DNA of 44,872 bases, taken from IMG/VR virus record IMGVR_UViG_3300045996_001246, positions 1 through 44,872 of that record; one strand, written 5' to 3'. A model generated the notes under the pieces. That model had not been told where the DNA came from, did not search any database, and was given only the letters and a program-made list of their open reading frames with translations. Shown one piece after another: positions 1 to 8,101 of the stretch (its first letter is position 1; every line of letters begins with the position of its first letter). The stretch comes from a virus. The position numbers were made by a program, and so were the translations under genes.

Positions 1-51
1 TGGTACATCAAACTCAAAGAGATATTCAGAAAGAAGTATACCGATGTATGA
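1..51 (+). CDS. C-terminal end of an upstream gene (partial)
   Basis: The first reading frame is open from base 1 to a TGA at 49-51, giving 16 residues rich in lysine and aromatic residues. It overlaps the next start codon (ATG at 44) by 8 bases, the same tight coupling seen through this phage. Too little is present to assign a function, and it could be chance. Confidence 0.4.
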   Translation, partial: WYIKLKEIFRKKYTDV

Positions 52-784
52 GGTAATAGGCCACGAGAAGGTCCGTGAGGAGCTCAAGAATCATAAGGGC
101 TCTTTCGTTATTTTGGGCCCTGAGGGTGTGGGGCGACGAGGAATCTTGGATGAGTGGGTCCAGAATTCGAGAGCTGAGGTACTTCCCAGCCTGAACCTTA
201 AGGTCGCCCAGATTACCGCTGAGCGCGTAACGAATGAGCCCGGCCTCACGGTAGCTACTGATGCGGATGGAGCTATAGATGCGGCCTGGGGGCCACTGTT
301 GCGTCCGATCGAGGAGGGAATTCTAAAGATCGGAGCAATTATCGATGACTATCCCTCCAAAGAGTTAAAGACGCGCGTTCGCCTGTTTAATGTCGGCTAC
401 CTGGCTGAGTCTGAAATTTTGCGAATTCTCGCAACTCAATATCCAAGCTATACTCCTCGACCCTGGATTGCCAAGGCCGCGAAAGGGACCCTGAAGGATC
501 TGGATCATCTTGCAGCCGTAGTTCACGTTTTCGAGCCGATCAATTACGCCCTGGAGAATCACAAGGTTCCGAACCAGACATTGACCAACCCTCGTGCCAC
601 GTTTGAATGTATTAGGCTGGCGTGTGCGGCCCGTCTCGGGGCTGTCAATCTCCCATGGACTCCGGCAGCACTTTCCTACCTGGACCATAGCATGGCTCAG
701 ACTTTTCTGGCATTGAATACTCCCGGCAGTATTCACGATTATCGCAACCTCAACCAACTATTCTTCGGGTGGATCTATGGCTAG
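44..784 (+). CDS. Clamp-loader delta prime-like AAA+ protein
   Basis: This 246-residue protein begins with a short helix typical of AAA+ clamp-loader subunits (IGHEKVREEL), followed by a degenerate P-loop, GPEGVGRR, near residues 22-29, with Arg where Lys is expected. Near residues 107-117 the stretch SKELKTRVRLF resembles the 'L..tirSRc' segment of DnaX/HolB proteins, with SRC replaced by TRV. A non-catalytic P-loop suits delta prime, which does not hydrolyse ATP in bacterial loaders. It is shorter than HolB (about 330 residues). It is followed at 1076 by a delta-like gene and then the polymerase, and the phage encodes DnaX and a beta clamp elsewhere. The start follows AGAAAGAAG. A generic AAA+ ATPase is the main alternative. 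Confidence 0.55.
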   Translation: MYEVIGHEKVREELKNHKGSFVILGPEGVGRRGILDEWVQNSRAEVLPSLNLKVAQITAERVTNEPGLTVATDADGAIDAAWGPLLRPIEEGILKIGAIIDDYPSKELKTRVRLFNVGYLAESEILRILATQYPSYTPRPWIAKAAKGTLKDLDHLAAVVHVFEPINYALENHKVPNQTLTNPRATFECIRLACAARLGAVNLPWTPAALSYLDHSMAQTFLALNTPGSIHDYRNLNQLFFGWIYG

Positions 785-1079
785 CTATGAGGGACGCGAA
801 CATTTCCTTCGCATCAGTGAGGAAGAGGGTTTGGAGGTGTTCCACCCCGAGGGTTGTGAGCAGCGAGAGATAATGGCCAAAGTTTTGATCTATTCGTGCG
901 ACATTGGCGAACACATCAATGAGTGGGGGATGGACTTACACTTATCCGAGTTAGAGCCTGGAATCTATTTAGCTCAGTATTGGTATGTCCCTATGAAGTG
1001 GGCCGGATCTCATCCGATCGAGGCAGACGACGGAATCAATCTTACTCGTTTGACGAAGGACACGACTTGGACTGGGTGA
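777..1079 (+). CDS. Hypothetical protein, 100 aa
   Basis: I do not recognise this family. The product is a soluble, acidic protein with several aromatic residues, and has no membrane segment or metal-binding cysteine cluster. It overlaps the delta prime-like gene by 8 bases and the delta-like gene by 4 bases (GTGA at 1076-1079), so it lies in one translationally coupled cluster with the two clamp-loader candidates and the polymerase. A role as an accessory replication factor is inference from position only. Confidence 0.6.
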   Translation: MASYEGREHFLRISEEEGLEVFHPEGCEQREIMAKVLIYSCDIGEHINEWGMDLHLSELEPGIYLAQYWYVPMKWAGSHPIEADDGINLTRLTKDTTWTG

Positions 1080-2002
1080 ACGGCCATTCTCGCGTGGTCC
1101 CTGGTAAGAAGGTTTACCTCTTTCTCGGACCCGGAGGACATCTGCGCGATCTTCTCATTCAGCAGGCCGTGGCTCAGTCCGATTTCGTGAGGAGCCTTCG
1201 GCCTCCTCTTTCATCCTCTGATCTGAGTTTCTCGACCGGGCTTGAGCAGACCCAGACGACGGTAATTCGCGGGACAGAGGATATGAAATCCTCTGACTGG
1301 GAGGTCGTGGCGGGATATCTCGACGGGCGAAAGCCTCCTGGCCAGTCCCTCATCCTCAGTGGCGAGCTCGTGCCCGAACTTCCCGAGGCCAAGAAGGCCA
1401 AGAACAAGATCCAGGGCCAGGGCATCATGGTTGACACAACCCCACCCGGGGGCGAGATCGGGAGGAAGGATCTTGTTCAGTGGGTGCTGGAGGAATGGAA
1501 AGTCACGATCGATGTCGCCCGCCAGGCCTGCTCCCGCGCGGGATACTCTCCAGAGGCCCTGGTGTGGGCCACACCGGTCTGGAAGACCCTCTCCGGAGGA
1601 CGGCCGGTGGTCGGCTACCAGGCCCCTAAGATGGTCGAGTTGGTCTTGCCCGCGACCGATGAGGAGTCTGTCTATGGCCTGATCCTGACCCGTCACAGGA
1701 TGACTGCATGGGAGGCCGCGAAGACCCTGCCTCCCGAGTCCATTCTCGGTCTGCTGCGCAGGCTGGAGGCGGCTGTGACCGATCTCGGGAGGTTGCATTC
1801 AGTCCTCGGGGATGGTAGACTGTCTGCAAAGATCCTATCGAATCGAAGCGGGGTCCACATCGTTCGAACGCTGGAGCTGATGTCCCTCGCTTCCCACTAT
1901 AGCCCAGCATCCGTGGCTCAATGCCGACAGGCTCTGCAAATCGGGTTCGATAACCATCGGCAGCCAGAAGTGGCCGCCCTTACTGCTCTGATATGGGGAT
2001 AG
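1076..2002 (+). CDS. Clamp-loader delta subunit-like protein
   Basis: The protein is 308 residues from GTG 1076, which overlaps the upstream stop codon. The frame is open further upstream, but that part lies inside the preceding gene. An N-terminal strand-loop (KVYLFLGPGG) is followed near residues 85-130 by a layout typical of HolA: a short helix and Pro-rich loop, a hydrophobic strand (SLILSG), a lysine-rich helix and then a beta strand. Next comes a W-rich segment (LVQWVLEEWKV) of the kind HolA uses in its 'l..wi....' region, and an all-helical C-terminal half like the collar domain. There is no Walker A lysine motif, as expected for delta. In bacteria delta opens the beta ring. Assignment rests on architecture and neighbours; sequence similarity is weak. 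Confidence 0.45.
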   Translation: MNGHSRVVPGKKVYLFLGPGGHLRDLLIQQAVAQSDFVRSLRPPLSSSDLSFSTGLEQTQTTVIRGTEDMKSSDWEVVAGYLDGRKPPGQSLILSGELVPELPEAKKAKNKIQGQGIMVDTTPPGGEIGRKDLVQWVLEEWKVTIDVARQACSRAGYSPEALVWATPVWKTLSGGRPVVGYQAPKMVELVLPATDEESVYGLILTRHRMTAWEAAKTLPPESILGLLRRLEAAVTDLGRLHSVLGDGRLSAKILSNRSGVHIVRTLELMSLASHYSPASVAQCRQALQIGFDNHRQPEVAALTALIWG

Positions 2003-4237
2003 ATGCCTGACCTGCAAAGGCTTTACAAGCTTGATGAAGTCAAGCTCATGGCCGACAAGCTTATGGAGGCCGAGAAACCCGTCTGTTTTGACCTTGAAAC
2101 GGGATATCACGGAATGGATTCCCCGAAGAACTCCCTGAACGTCTATGCCGCCAATCAATTCGTGGTTGGATGCTCTATGACCAACGATGTTCGATGGGCT
2201 CGATATATCCCATTGCTGCATGACTTCGGCGATAATCTGGATCCAGAACAGGTCTGGCCAATCCTTCAGCCCGTTCTTGAAACTCTGCCGGTCACTGCCC
2301 ATAACATCTTCTTCGAGGCTTCCAATGTTGAGGCCCTGGATCACAAGGGTCACGGACCTCGGATTATCTTTGATCGTAGCAAATGGAACGACAGCCAGAT
2401 TCAGTCCTACGTTCTGTCCGAATTCCGAGATCATCGACTGAAGCACCTCTCCAAGGATGTGTTCGGATATGACCAGGCCGAGATCACCAGCCTGTTTGGC
2501 GGAAAGCTGACCAAACACCAGCAGGACTGCATCCGATTCAACATCCTCCCCATTTCTCCCGAGGTCATTGACTACGCCTGTGATGACGTTATCATGTCAT
2601 TGAAGCTCGACCAGCGGAATGCCGAGAAGGTTTGGGCCGAGAGAGCAGACATCTATCGTCTGGAAATGCAGATCGTTGATGTCTTGATCGACATGACCCG
2701 GTTCGGGCTGGAAGTGGATTGGGACCTCATTGATCAAGAGATACTTCTCTACAACAAGTTCGTCCAGAACATGGAGCTTCGCACCCGTAAACTGTTTGAG
2801 GAATCAGCGGGCAAAGACCTCACCTCATTCAACTTCAATTCCTCCCAGCAGATGCAGAAGCTTCTGTTCGAGGATCTTGGACTGAAGCCCGCCCGGTATT
2901 CGAAGAAGACCAAGAAGCCCTCGACTGAGCAGGCAGCTCTGGAGGCTTTGCGTCGTCAGCATCCTGCCGTCGATCAACTTCTGCGCTATCGCCAGGTAAT
3001 GAAGATGGGCCAATTCTACGAGACCTGGAAGCCTCTCCAGGGATTCAGTGAGGACAATCGTGTCCACGCTCCGTTGAACCAGACCAGGGTTCAGTCCGGG
3101 CGATTCGCATCCTCTGAGCCAAACTATCAGAACATTCGCAAGGAGTTCTTCTACACCACAGAATCCCAGGAAGAGTGGGGTATAGAGGACGACAAGGAAT
3201 TTCAGAAGGCGGTCATTGCCTCGGGCACCAATGGGGATAACTACTGGGCAGGAAAGCCCCGGAGCATTATCGAGGCCTCGCCTGGATGGACCCTGCTGTC
3301 CTTCGACTATTCCCAGCAGGAGCTTCGAGTCGTGGCCGCCCTAGCCAACGAGACCCGCCTGCTCGATTCCTTCGCTCGTGGTGAGGATGTCCACCGCAGG
3401 ACCGCATCCCTGGTCTTCAGTGTCCCGCTGGAGAGAGTCACCGACACCCAACGTCAGCAGGCCAAGACGGTCAACTTCGGTCTGATCTACGGCCAGGGCG
3501 CTCAGGCCTTTGGAGAGAGCCTCGGAATCACTACCGAGGAAGCACAGAACCTGATCGATCGCTACTTCGCAGCTTTACCTGCCTTGAGCGCATGGTTCGA
3601 TGAGATCAAGGCCTTGGGTCGCCGTCAGGGTTATGTCGAGTCTTTTATGGGCCGCAAGTCCAAGCTCTGGGATCTGGAGAGTCAGTTCAAGGGTGTTCGG
3701 AACAAGGCCGACCGGATGTGTGTCAACCTCCCAGTCCAGGGTGGTGGGGCAGACATTGCCAAGGTCGCCATGGTCCAGGCCCGTAGAGAGTTGATCAAGC
3801 TCGGATGGTGGGGAGTATCTGTTCGTCTTCTGATGAACCAGCACGACTCCCTGGTCTTCGAGGTCCGCGACGACATGGATCTCAAGAAGGTCCGCGATAT
3901 TCTCCAGCCTCTTGTCTCGTTCAGGATCGAGGGCTTCCCGGAATTCACCGTGGATTGGGAGTATGGCCAGGAGTGGGGTAACTTGAAAAAGCTGGAGAAC
4001 GCTGCTAAAATAGAGGTAGTCGAGCAGCAGCCAGCGACACCTCAACATTTCGATGTAGTGTTCTCAGGGCTTGCCTCGGCCGAGCATGTAAAGGCTGTCG
4101 CCGATCTGCTCAAGAAGCATCCTGGCGACACCCCCGTTCGATTCATTGTCGGGGGTGTTGCTAAGGAGCTGAAACTCAAGGTCACACCATCCGACGATCT
4201 GCACATGGCTGCAGACGTTCTCATGCCGGAGGAGTAG
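2003..4237 (+). CDS. polA-like: Family A DNA polymerase with 3'-5' exonuclease and a DnaE-like C-terminal extension
   Basis: This 744-residue protein is the replicative polymerase candidate. It has no 5'-3' exonuclease domain and starts directly with the 3'-5' proofreading domain: Exo I FDLET (29-33), Exo II HNIFFEASN near residue 100, and Exo III YACDD near 192. The polymerase core shows motif A SFDYSQQELR (about 433), motif B RQQAKTVNFGLIYG (about 484-497) and motif C NQHDS (about 611-615). Pol I enzymes normally end shortly after the segment seen here as EYGQEWGNL (about 655). This one continues for roughly 80 residues, including KKHPGDTPVRF and a VTPSDDL segment, a pattern I associate with the C-terminal domain of bacterial Pol III alpha (DnaE). 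It directly follows the delta-like gene. The polymerase call is very secure; the nature of the tail is inference. Confidence 0.96.
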   Translation: MPDLQRLYKLDEVKLMADKLMEAEKPVCFDLETGYHGMDSPKNSLNVYAANQFVVGCSMTNDVRWARYIPLLHDFGDNLDPEQVWPILQPVLETLPVTAHNIFFEASNVEALDHKGHGPRIIFDRSKWNDSQIQSYVLSEFRDHRLKHLSKDVFGYDQAEITSLFGGKLTKHQQDCIRFNILPISPEVIDYACDDVIMSLKLDQRNAEKVWAERADIYRLEMQIVDVLIDMTRFGLEVDWDLIDQEILLYNKFVQNMELRTRKLFEESAGKDLTSFNFNSSQQMQKLLFEDLGLKPARYSKKTKKPSTEQAALEALRRQHPAVDQLLRYRQVMKMGQFYETWKPLQGFSEDNRVHAPLNQTRVQSGRFASSEPNYQNIRKEFFYTTESQEEWGIEDDKEFQKAVIASGTNGDNYWAGKPRSIIEASPGWTLLSFDYSQQELRVVAALANETRLLDSFARGEDVHRRTASLVFSVPLERVTDTQRQQAKTVNFGLIYGQGAQAFGESLGITTEEAQNLIDRYFAALPALSAWFDEIKALGRRQGYVESFMGRKSKLWDLESQFKGVRNKADRMCVNLPVQGGGADIAKVAMVQARRELIKLGWWGVSVRLLMNQHDSLVFEVRDDMDLKKVRDILQPLVSFRIEGFPEFTVDWEYGQEWGNLKKLENAAKIEVVEQQPATPQHFDVVFSGLASAEHVKAVADLLKKHPGDTPVRFIVGGVAKELKLKVTPSDDLHMAADVLMPEE

Positions 4238-4238
4238 A

Positions 4239-4481
4239 ATGCACATAACCACGGGTGCTCGATTCGGGGCTAGGTCTTACGAGGTTGGGCTCGACTCCTC
4301 AGATGGATTGGCCAAGTGGCCGGACGAATGGGATTCTTGGCCTCTCGCTAAGAAGGCCCGAAAGCTCACCGCTGCTGCGGATCTATTAGTGATCCTGTAT
4401 GCCGAGCGCGAAAAAAATCTTCTTACTCCGGAGGAGATCAACATCAGAAAGGCCCACCATGTCGAGGTCATGAACGAATGA
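4239..4481 (+). CDS. Hypothetical protein, 80 aa
   Basis: The start codon lies one base after the polymerase stop, and GGAGG in the end of the polymerase gene can act as ribosome-binding site. The product is a small mixed-charge protein with a helical second half and no recognised motif. It ends in an ATGA overlap with the next gene at 4478. Its place in the polymerase operon is the only functional clue. Confidence 0.6.
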   Translation: MHITTGARFGARSYEVGLDSSDGLAKWPDEWDSWPLAKKARKLTAAADLLVILYAEREKNLLTPEEINIRKAHHVEVMNE

Positions 4482-4972
4482 CTGTCGAGACTGAGGCGAT
4501 CTCCCAGGCTTTGGTTAGCAAGGTCAAGGCTATTGGAGAGGTGAAGGATCACATCGACCTCCCCGAACCTCACCTCGGAGAGAGTCTGACCGACCTCCAC
4601 AACCGTCTGTTGGTCGTGAGAAGCCACCAGACGACCGTAGCGGCCCTCGTGGGAGACCTGGTACGCCTTAGGGCCGGGGTCCGCAAGAAACGCCTAGACC
4701 TTCAGGGAGCCCTGGAGACGGCAGAGGCTGAAGCTGTCACGTCCCGCAGGCCCAAGGTCACGGAGGACTACTCTTCTGCCATGGAGAAGAACTCCACACT
4801 CAAGGCCGCCACCTTGAACGAGAGGATTGCTCTCCGTTCGGTCGAGAAGCTGATCGAGGATGTGGAGGCTGCCCTCGCCTATGCGCGCGGAGTTCATGCT
4901 GAGCTTGGATCCCAGGTCCAGGATGTGAACACCCGCCTGAGAATCTTGAACTCGGAGGCCAATCTGGGTTGA
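4478..4972 (+). CDS. Coiled-coil hypothetical protein, 164 aa
   Basis: Almost the whole 164-residue protein reads as alpha helix with heptad-like spacing of Leu/Val/Ala and many Glu, Arg and Lys residues, especially residues 50-90 and 110-160. There are no cysteines and no nucleotide-binding loop. It overlaps the preceding gene by ATGA and ends 3 bases after the start of the -35 box of the promoter for the SSB gene. It could be a structural partner of replication or recombination proteins, but no family is recognised. Confidence 0.6.
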   Translation: MTVETEAISQALVSKVKAIGEVKDHIDLPEPHLGESLTDLHNRLLVVRSHQTTVAALVGDLVRLRAGVRKKRLDLQGALETAEAEAVTSRRPKVTEDYSSAMEKNSTLKAATLNERIALRSVEKLIEDVEAALAYARGVHAELGSQVQDVNTRLRILNSEANLG

Positions 4973-4997
4973 CAACCGGCTCTGAAAGCGTTATACT
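4969..4997 (+). promoter_or_regulatory. Near-consensus sigma70 promoter upstream of the SSB gene
   Basis: TTGACA at 4969-4974 and TATACT at 4992-4997 are separated by exactly 17 bases. This is the best -35/-10 pair I see in the window. Predicted transcription start is near 5004, giving a leader of about 60 bases before the ATG at 5067. Confidence 0.85.
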
Positions 4998-5008
4998 AGA
5001 TATCAAGT

Positions 5009-5020
5009 GGGCATTTGCCC
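5009..5020 (+). other. Hairpin at the 5' end of the SSB mRNA leader
   Basis: GGGCA (5009-5013) and TGCCC (5016-5020) form a perfect 5-bp stem with a TT loop, about 5 bases after the predicted transcription start. There is no U-tract, so it is not a terminator. A 5'-terminal stem of this kind can protect mRNA; that is inference. Confidence 0.5.
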
Positions 5021-5049
5021 TAGTGGCCATAAGGTCTCATTCATTCCAA

Positions 5050-5066
5050 GGTATAAGGAGTATACC
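5050..5066 (+). promoter_or_regulatory. Hairpin with the Shine-Dalgarno sequence in its loop, next to the SSB start codon
   Basis: GGTATA (5050-5055) and TATACC (5061-5066) are perfect inverted repeats enclosing AGGAG (5056-5060), and the ATG follows at 5067 with no gap. The ribosome-binding site is therefore the loop of a 6-bp hairpin. This could tune or autoregulate translation, or the dyad could be an operator in DNA. Confidence 0.6.
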
Positions 5067-6014
5067 ATGCCGAAATCAGGATTTGGTTCGGACTACAAGC
5101 AGAAGGACCCCTTCGATTACCCGAGGCTCAAGCTCTCGGTGGGCGACAGGGCCAGGATTTGCGTAATCGGTGAACCCGACTACGAGTACCTACATACCAT
5201 CGAGGCTGTCATCACCGAAGATGGTAGGCCCAAGATGGTGAAGTCCACCGTTTCAGGCGGACGCGAGATCGAACGCCCCGCAACCGATTTCCGGGGTCAG
5301 TTCGTTTGCCTCGGAGACCTTGACACCCTGGCTAAGAAGGGCATCGACCCTGACAACTGCCCGGCCTGCAAGGCTCACGTCGAGAATGGCCAGGCCGTCA
5401 AGCGTCCTGAGCGGCGATACATCGTCCACATTCTCAAGTACACGACCAAGAAAGGTTCGTTCACCGCAACTCAGCCATTTTCGGCCGAAGTCATGGCCTG
5501 GACCTTCAACGACAAGAGGCATGCCTCGCTCTCCGACATTGCTGATGAGCACGGAGACATCAGCCGGATCGATCTGTTGCTCGGGCCGTCTGAGCCTCCG
5601 GAGAAGTTCCAGAGGTACCCAATCATGCCGGGCGGGCAGGCTGAGTGGACCAAGAGCGAAGAGAATAAGAAGATCGCTATGGAGACTCTGAAGAACAACA
5701 AGTCTGACGATCTCCCTCGTCTTCTCGGTCGCAAGGTTGACGCCACCTCTCTGCGCAGTGCGGTCCAGGAGGTCGTGAACATCTACAACCAGGCATTCGG
5801 GTTCCCGGGTCAGATTCCGACCCAGGAGGCCGAGAAGGAGATTCCGCAGGCGTCGTCCGATCTCGATAGTGAGATCAAGAACCTGCTGGATGAAGAGACC
5901 TCAAATGAAGAGCCGAACACCGAGGAGTCGGCAAGCACGGAGGAGAAGGAGGCGAAGCCTGTGAAGGAAGAAGGCAAGAACGTAAGCCTGCTAGACCTCG
6001 TGGATTCTTTGTAG
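5067..6014 (+). CDS. ssb: Single-stranded DNA-binding protein, T4 gp32-like
   Basis: This 315-residue protein starts at ATG 5067 behind AGGAG. The frame is open to 5007 but lacks a ribosome site there. The layout matches gp32-type SSBs: a basic/aromatic N-terminal segment, a core with a Cys-rich zinc-binding-like cluster (Cys near residue 77, then CPACKAH near 97-103), a basic stretch (KRPERRY), and a long acidic tail of about 60 residues dominated by Glu, ending in a hydrophobic tip, LLDLVDSL. Acidic tails of SSBs recruit partner proteins. It sits between polymerase and recombination genes behind its own strong promoter, as expected for a highly expressed SSB. The gp32 family assignment rests on architecture. 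Confidence 0.65.
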   Translation: MPKSGFGSDYKQKDPFDYPRLKLSVGDRARICVIGEPDYEYLHTIEAVITEDGRPKMVKSTVSGGREIERPATDFRGQFVCLGDLDTLAKKGIDPDNCPACKAHVENGQAVKRPERRYIVHILKYTTKKGSFTATQPFSAEVMAWTFNDKRHASLSDIADEHGDISRIDLLLGPSEPPEKFQRYPIMPGGQAEWTKSEENKKIAMETLKNNKSDDLPRLLGRKVDATSLRSAVQEVVNIYNQAFGFPGQIPTQEAEKEIPQASSDLDSEIKNLLDEETSNEEPNTEESASTEEKEAKPVKEEGKNVSLLDLVDSL

Positions 6015-6035
6015 ATCTAGTCAGGCTTATCCAGG

Positions 6036-6479
6036 ATGGTGGCGGCAAAGCCGAAGCAACCGGTTAAAAAGAGACCCTGCACTCAGTGCCAAAAACCCAA
6101 TGCGGTCCCCCCGGCTCGGCTTTGTCCCACCTGTAAGAGGCAGAACAAAAAGAAAGCCGCTGTAGCTCGGCATGACAAGTACGTTGCAGACACCTACGGC
6201 CTGGAACCCGGCGAGTATCAAACCCTCTATGAGTTCCAGGGCGGGGTGTGTGCGATCTGCAAGAAGGGCAAAGGGAAGTCCCTTCGCCTGGCGGTCGATC
6301 ACGACCATGCCAAGGAAGGACGGGCCTCTATTCGGGGCCTGCTCTGCAAGTCCTGCAATCACATTCTATTAGGCAAGATTGCTCATGACGACATTGAAAC
6401 CCTGAAGCGGATTCTCCAAGCCGCGATTGACTACCTAGAAAATCCCCCGTACCAAAAGATGAGGAAAGACAGTGCTTAA
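6036..6479 (+). CDS. Recombination endonuclease VII-like HNH nuclease
   Basis: The 147-residue protein has two pairs of zinc-binding cysteines near the N terminus (CTQC and CPTC) in a basic region, then the endonuclease VII core: a C-x-x-C pair (CAIC, about residues 72-75), the catalytic DHDH motif near residue 90, and GLLCKSCNHILLG near 105-117, which supplies the second zinc pair. Endonuclease VII of T4 resolves Holliday junctions and branched DNA before packaging. Its neighbours (SSB, RecA) fit recombination-dependent replication. HNH proteins of this type can also be homing endonucleases, but this one sits in frame in the operon without disturbing another gene. The start could be ATG 6036 or GTG 6039. 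Confidence 0.85.
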   Translation: MVAAKPKQPVKKRPCTQCQKPNAVPPARLCPTCKRQNKKKAAVARHDKYVADTYGLEPGEYQTLYEFQGGVCAICKKGKGKSLRLAVDHDHAKEGRASIRGLLCKSCNHILLGKIAHDDIETLKRILQAAIDYLENPPYQKMRKDSA

Positions 6480-6570
6480 ATTCTTGGGCGGCGCAGCCGT
6501 CATCGCAGTGGTGTTCGCCGGATGGCGGTTCTGGGAGGGCTGGAAGCAGCAGTTCGAGGAGGAGAAGTGA
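6472..6570 (+). CDS. Small single-pass membrane protein, 32 aa
   Basis: GTG 6472 overlaps the end of the nuclease gene and is preceded by AGGAAAG. The 32-residue product has a hydrophobic helix from about residue 4 to 17, then aromatic and charged residues and an acidic tail (FEEEK). It ends in a GTGA overlap with the next gene. Two-sided coupling and a good ribosome site support a real gene. Function is unknown. Confidence 0.55.
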   Translation: MLKFLGGAAVIAVVFAGWRFWEGWKQQFEEEK

Positions 6571-6947
6571 GCCGAGTTTACGCCTACGTAAACCTCGCAG
6601 GCTCCTATGAGGAGGCTTCCCAGTATAGGTTCGCTCCTCAGGAGGATTCCAATATCGAGACCTCCGTGGATTCCTCCTTCCAGAACCCAGGTTTGGTAGA
6701 GGGCGGAATGCATCTCCCGGTCATTGACCTGGATATCCCGCACACCTACCGACCTTCTACGACTCCAGGACACGGGCATCTTCTGCTCGATGTGGCCGTT
6801 CCGTGGGATAAGTACGTGAAGTGGCTGGAGTTGAGTGCTGAGCTGGGATTTGTCCAGGAGGGATGGGTTCGAGCCTCGAAGGCTCGTGGATTCACCTCCA
6901 TTCGCAAAGAGGGGGTCTACAAGACCGAGACGGAGGGTAATCAGTAA
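6567..6947 (+). CDS. Conserved-looking hypothetical protein, 126 aa
   Basis: Translation most likely starts at GTG 6567, which overlaps the stop of the small membrane protein and has GAGGAGGAG just upstream. The protein includes a block around residues 45-90 (HLPVIDLDIPH, then TTPGHGHLLLD) rich in His, Asp and Pro, followed by a helix and the tail FTSIRKEGV. I do not know a function for this pattern, but it looks like a compact globular domain with possible metal ligands. It abuts recA with a TAATG overlap, suggesting co-expression with the recombinase. Confidence 0.65.
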   Translation: MSRVYAYVNLAGSYEEASQYRFAPQEDSNIETSVDSSFQNPGLVEGGMHLPVIDLDIPHTYRPSTTPGHGHLLLDVAVPWDKYVKWLELSAELGFVQEGWVRASKARGFTSIRKEGVYKTETEGNQ

Positions 6948-8101
6948 TGCCGACGAAAGCCGCACCCTCCCAGGAATCCCTGGCCAGTGTCCTCGCCGAG
7001 CTCAAGAAGAAGGACACCAAGATCGGAACCCTCTCGGATTTCCATCTGGTTCCCGAGGATCCTTTCTCCACCGGCAACATCGTCTTGGATTACATCACTG
7101 GAGTGTGGGGCTTCCCGCGCGGGAGGATTCTGGAGCTTTATGGGCTGAATCAGTCCGGGAAGACGACCAGCGCTCTCCAGGCCGCAGCCCTCCATCAGAA
7201 GCGCGTGAAGGCCGGAGAATCCACGGGGCTTATCATCTTCCTCGACTATGAGCGGTCCCTGGATGAGAAGTATTGTCGGGCTCTCGGACTGGATGTGGAT
7301 GATTCCGAGACGTTCTTGATGATGCAGCCCGACTCTTTCGAGGATGGCGTCAACGCCTACCGCAAGCTTCTTAGGACTGGCGAGGTTGCCCTGGCGATCG
7401 TGGACTCGGTAGCGGCCATGGTGCCAGAGGCTGAGTTGTGGGGCGACACCGGGAAGGCCGAGTTCGCATCCAGAGCCAAGCTCATGCATCAATTCATGCG
7501 CCAGGTGACCGGCCCTCTCCATCAACATCAGTCAACCCTGATCATGCTCAACCATGTCATGGAGGTCATCGACACCTCCCCGATGGGCCAGCGCATGGCT
7601 TCGCAGGGGATAAAGCGTCAGACCACTCCGGGCGGGCGGGCACTGGGATACTACACCAGCATGCGTATCGAGTTCAAGCAGATTAAGTCCATCAAGACTG
7701 CTGTTGCGGATGTGGTGACCGGAGAGGCTCAGAAGTTTGTCACCTCCACCGATATCGAGGCCAAGGTCACCAAGAACAAGGTGGCCGTGCCCTGGCGCAG
7801 TGCACCTCTCCGGGTCAGGTTCGGGCTTGGGTTCTCTCAAGCCTACAGCGCATTCCGGGTCTTGGTAAATAACAACGTGGTCAAGTCCAAGGGCTCAGGA
7901 CGGTTCTTGATTCCCGATGAGCTGCTTCCGGCAGACAAGATTGTTCCGGTCGGTGAGGAGAACATTCTGTCCGCTATCGAGAAGGACGAGGAATGGCTTT
8001 CCAGGCTCGTGGACCGGACCAGGGAGGTCTTGAGTGAGCTTCCGGATCCGATCGGTCAACCCGAGGAGGAAATTGACCCAGAGACCGGAGAGGTCCTGTA
8101 A
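6947..8101 (+). CDS. recA: RecA-type recombinase
   Basis: The 384-residue protein is a bacterial-type RecA. After an N-terminal helix it shows Walker A GLNQSGKTT (about residues 66-74), the catalytic-glutamate region YERSLD near 102, a Walker B strand ending in DSVAAMVP near 150, and the L2/DNA-binding segment TTPGGRALGYYTSMRIEF near 227. It forms ATP-dependent filaments on single-stranded DNA for strand exchange. The C-terminal ~40 residues are acidic, like the regulatory tail of cellular RecA. It lies between the SSB and nuclease genes and a DUF932-like gene, overlapping both immediate neighbours by one base (TAATG). No LexA-type regulator is visible nearby. Confidence 0.93.
   Translation: MPTKAAPSQESLASVLAELKKKDTKIGTLSDFHLVPEDPFSTGNIVLDYITGVWGFPRGRILELYGLNQSGKTTSALQAAALHQKRVKAGESTGLIIFLDYERSLDEKYCRALGLDVDDSETFLMMQPDSFEDGVNAYRKLLRTGEVALAIVDSVAAMVPEAELWGDTGKAEFASRAKLMHQFMRQVTGPLHQHQSTLIMLNHVMEVIDTSPMGQRMASQGIKRQTTPGGRALGYYTSMRIEFKQIKSIKTAVADVVTGEAQKFVTSTDIEAKVTKNKVAVPWRSAPLRVRFGLGFSQAYSAFRVLVNNNVVKSKGSGRFLIPDELLPADKIVPVGEENILSAIEKDEEWLSRLVDRTREVLSELPDPIGQPEEEIDPETGEVL

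Noticed and set aside
923-1075. Upstream in-frame extension of the delta-like gene to ATG 923
   Set aside because: This part lies wholly inside the 777-1079 gene and reads as arginine- and serine-rich out-of-frame sequence. GTG 1076 overlapping the stop is the natural start.
2840-2875. QKLLF in the polymerase as a beta-clamp binding pentapeptide
   Set aside because: It lies in the conserved Pol I segment following the exonuclease domain ('S..Q..e.LF..l.l') found in enzymes without a clamp, so its resemblance to the clamp-binding motif is not informative.
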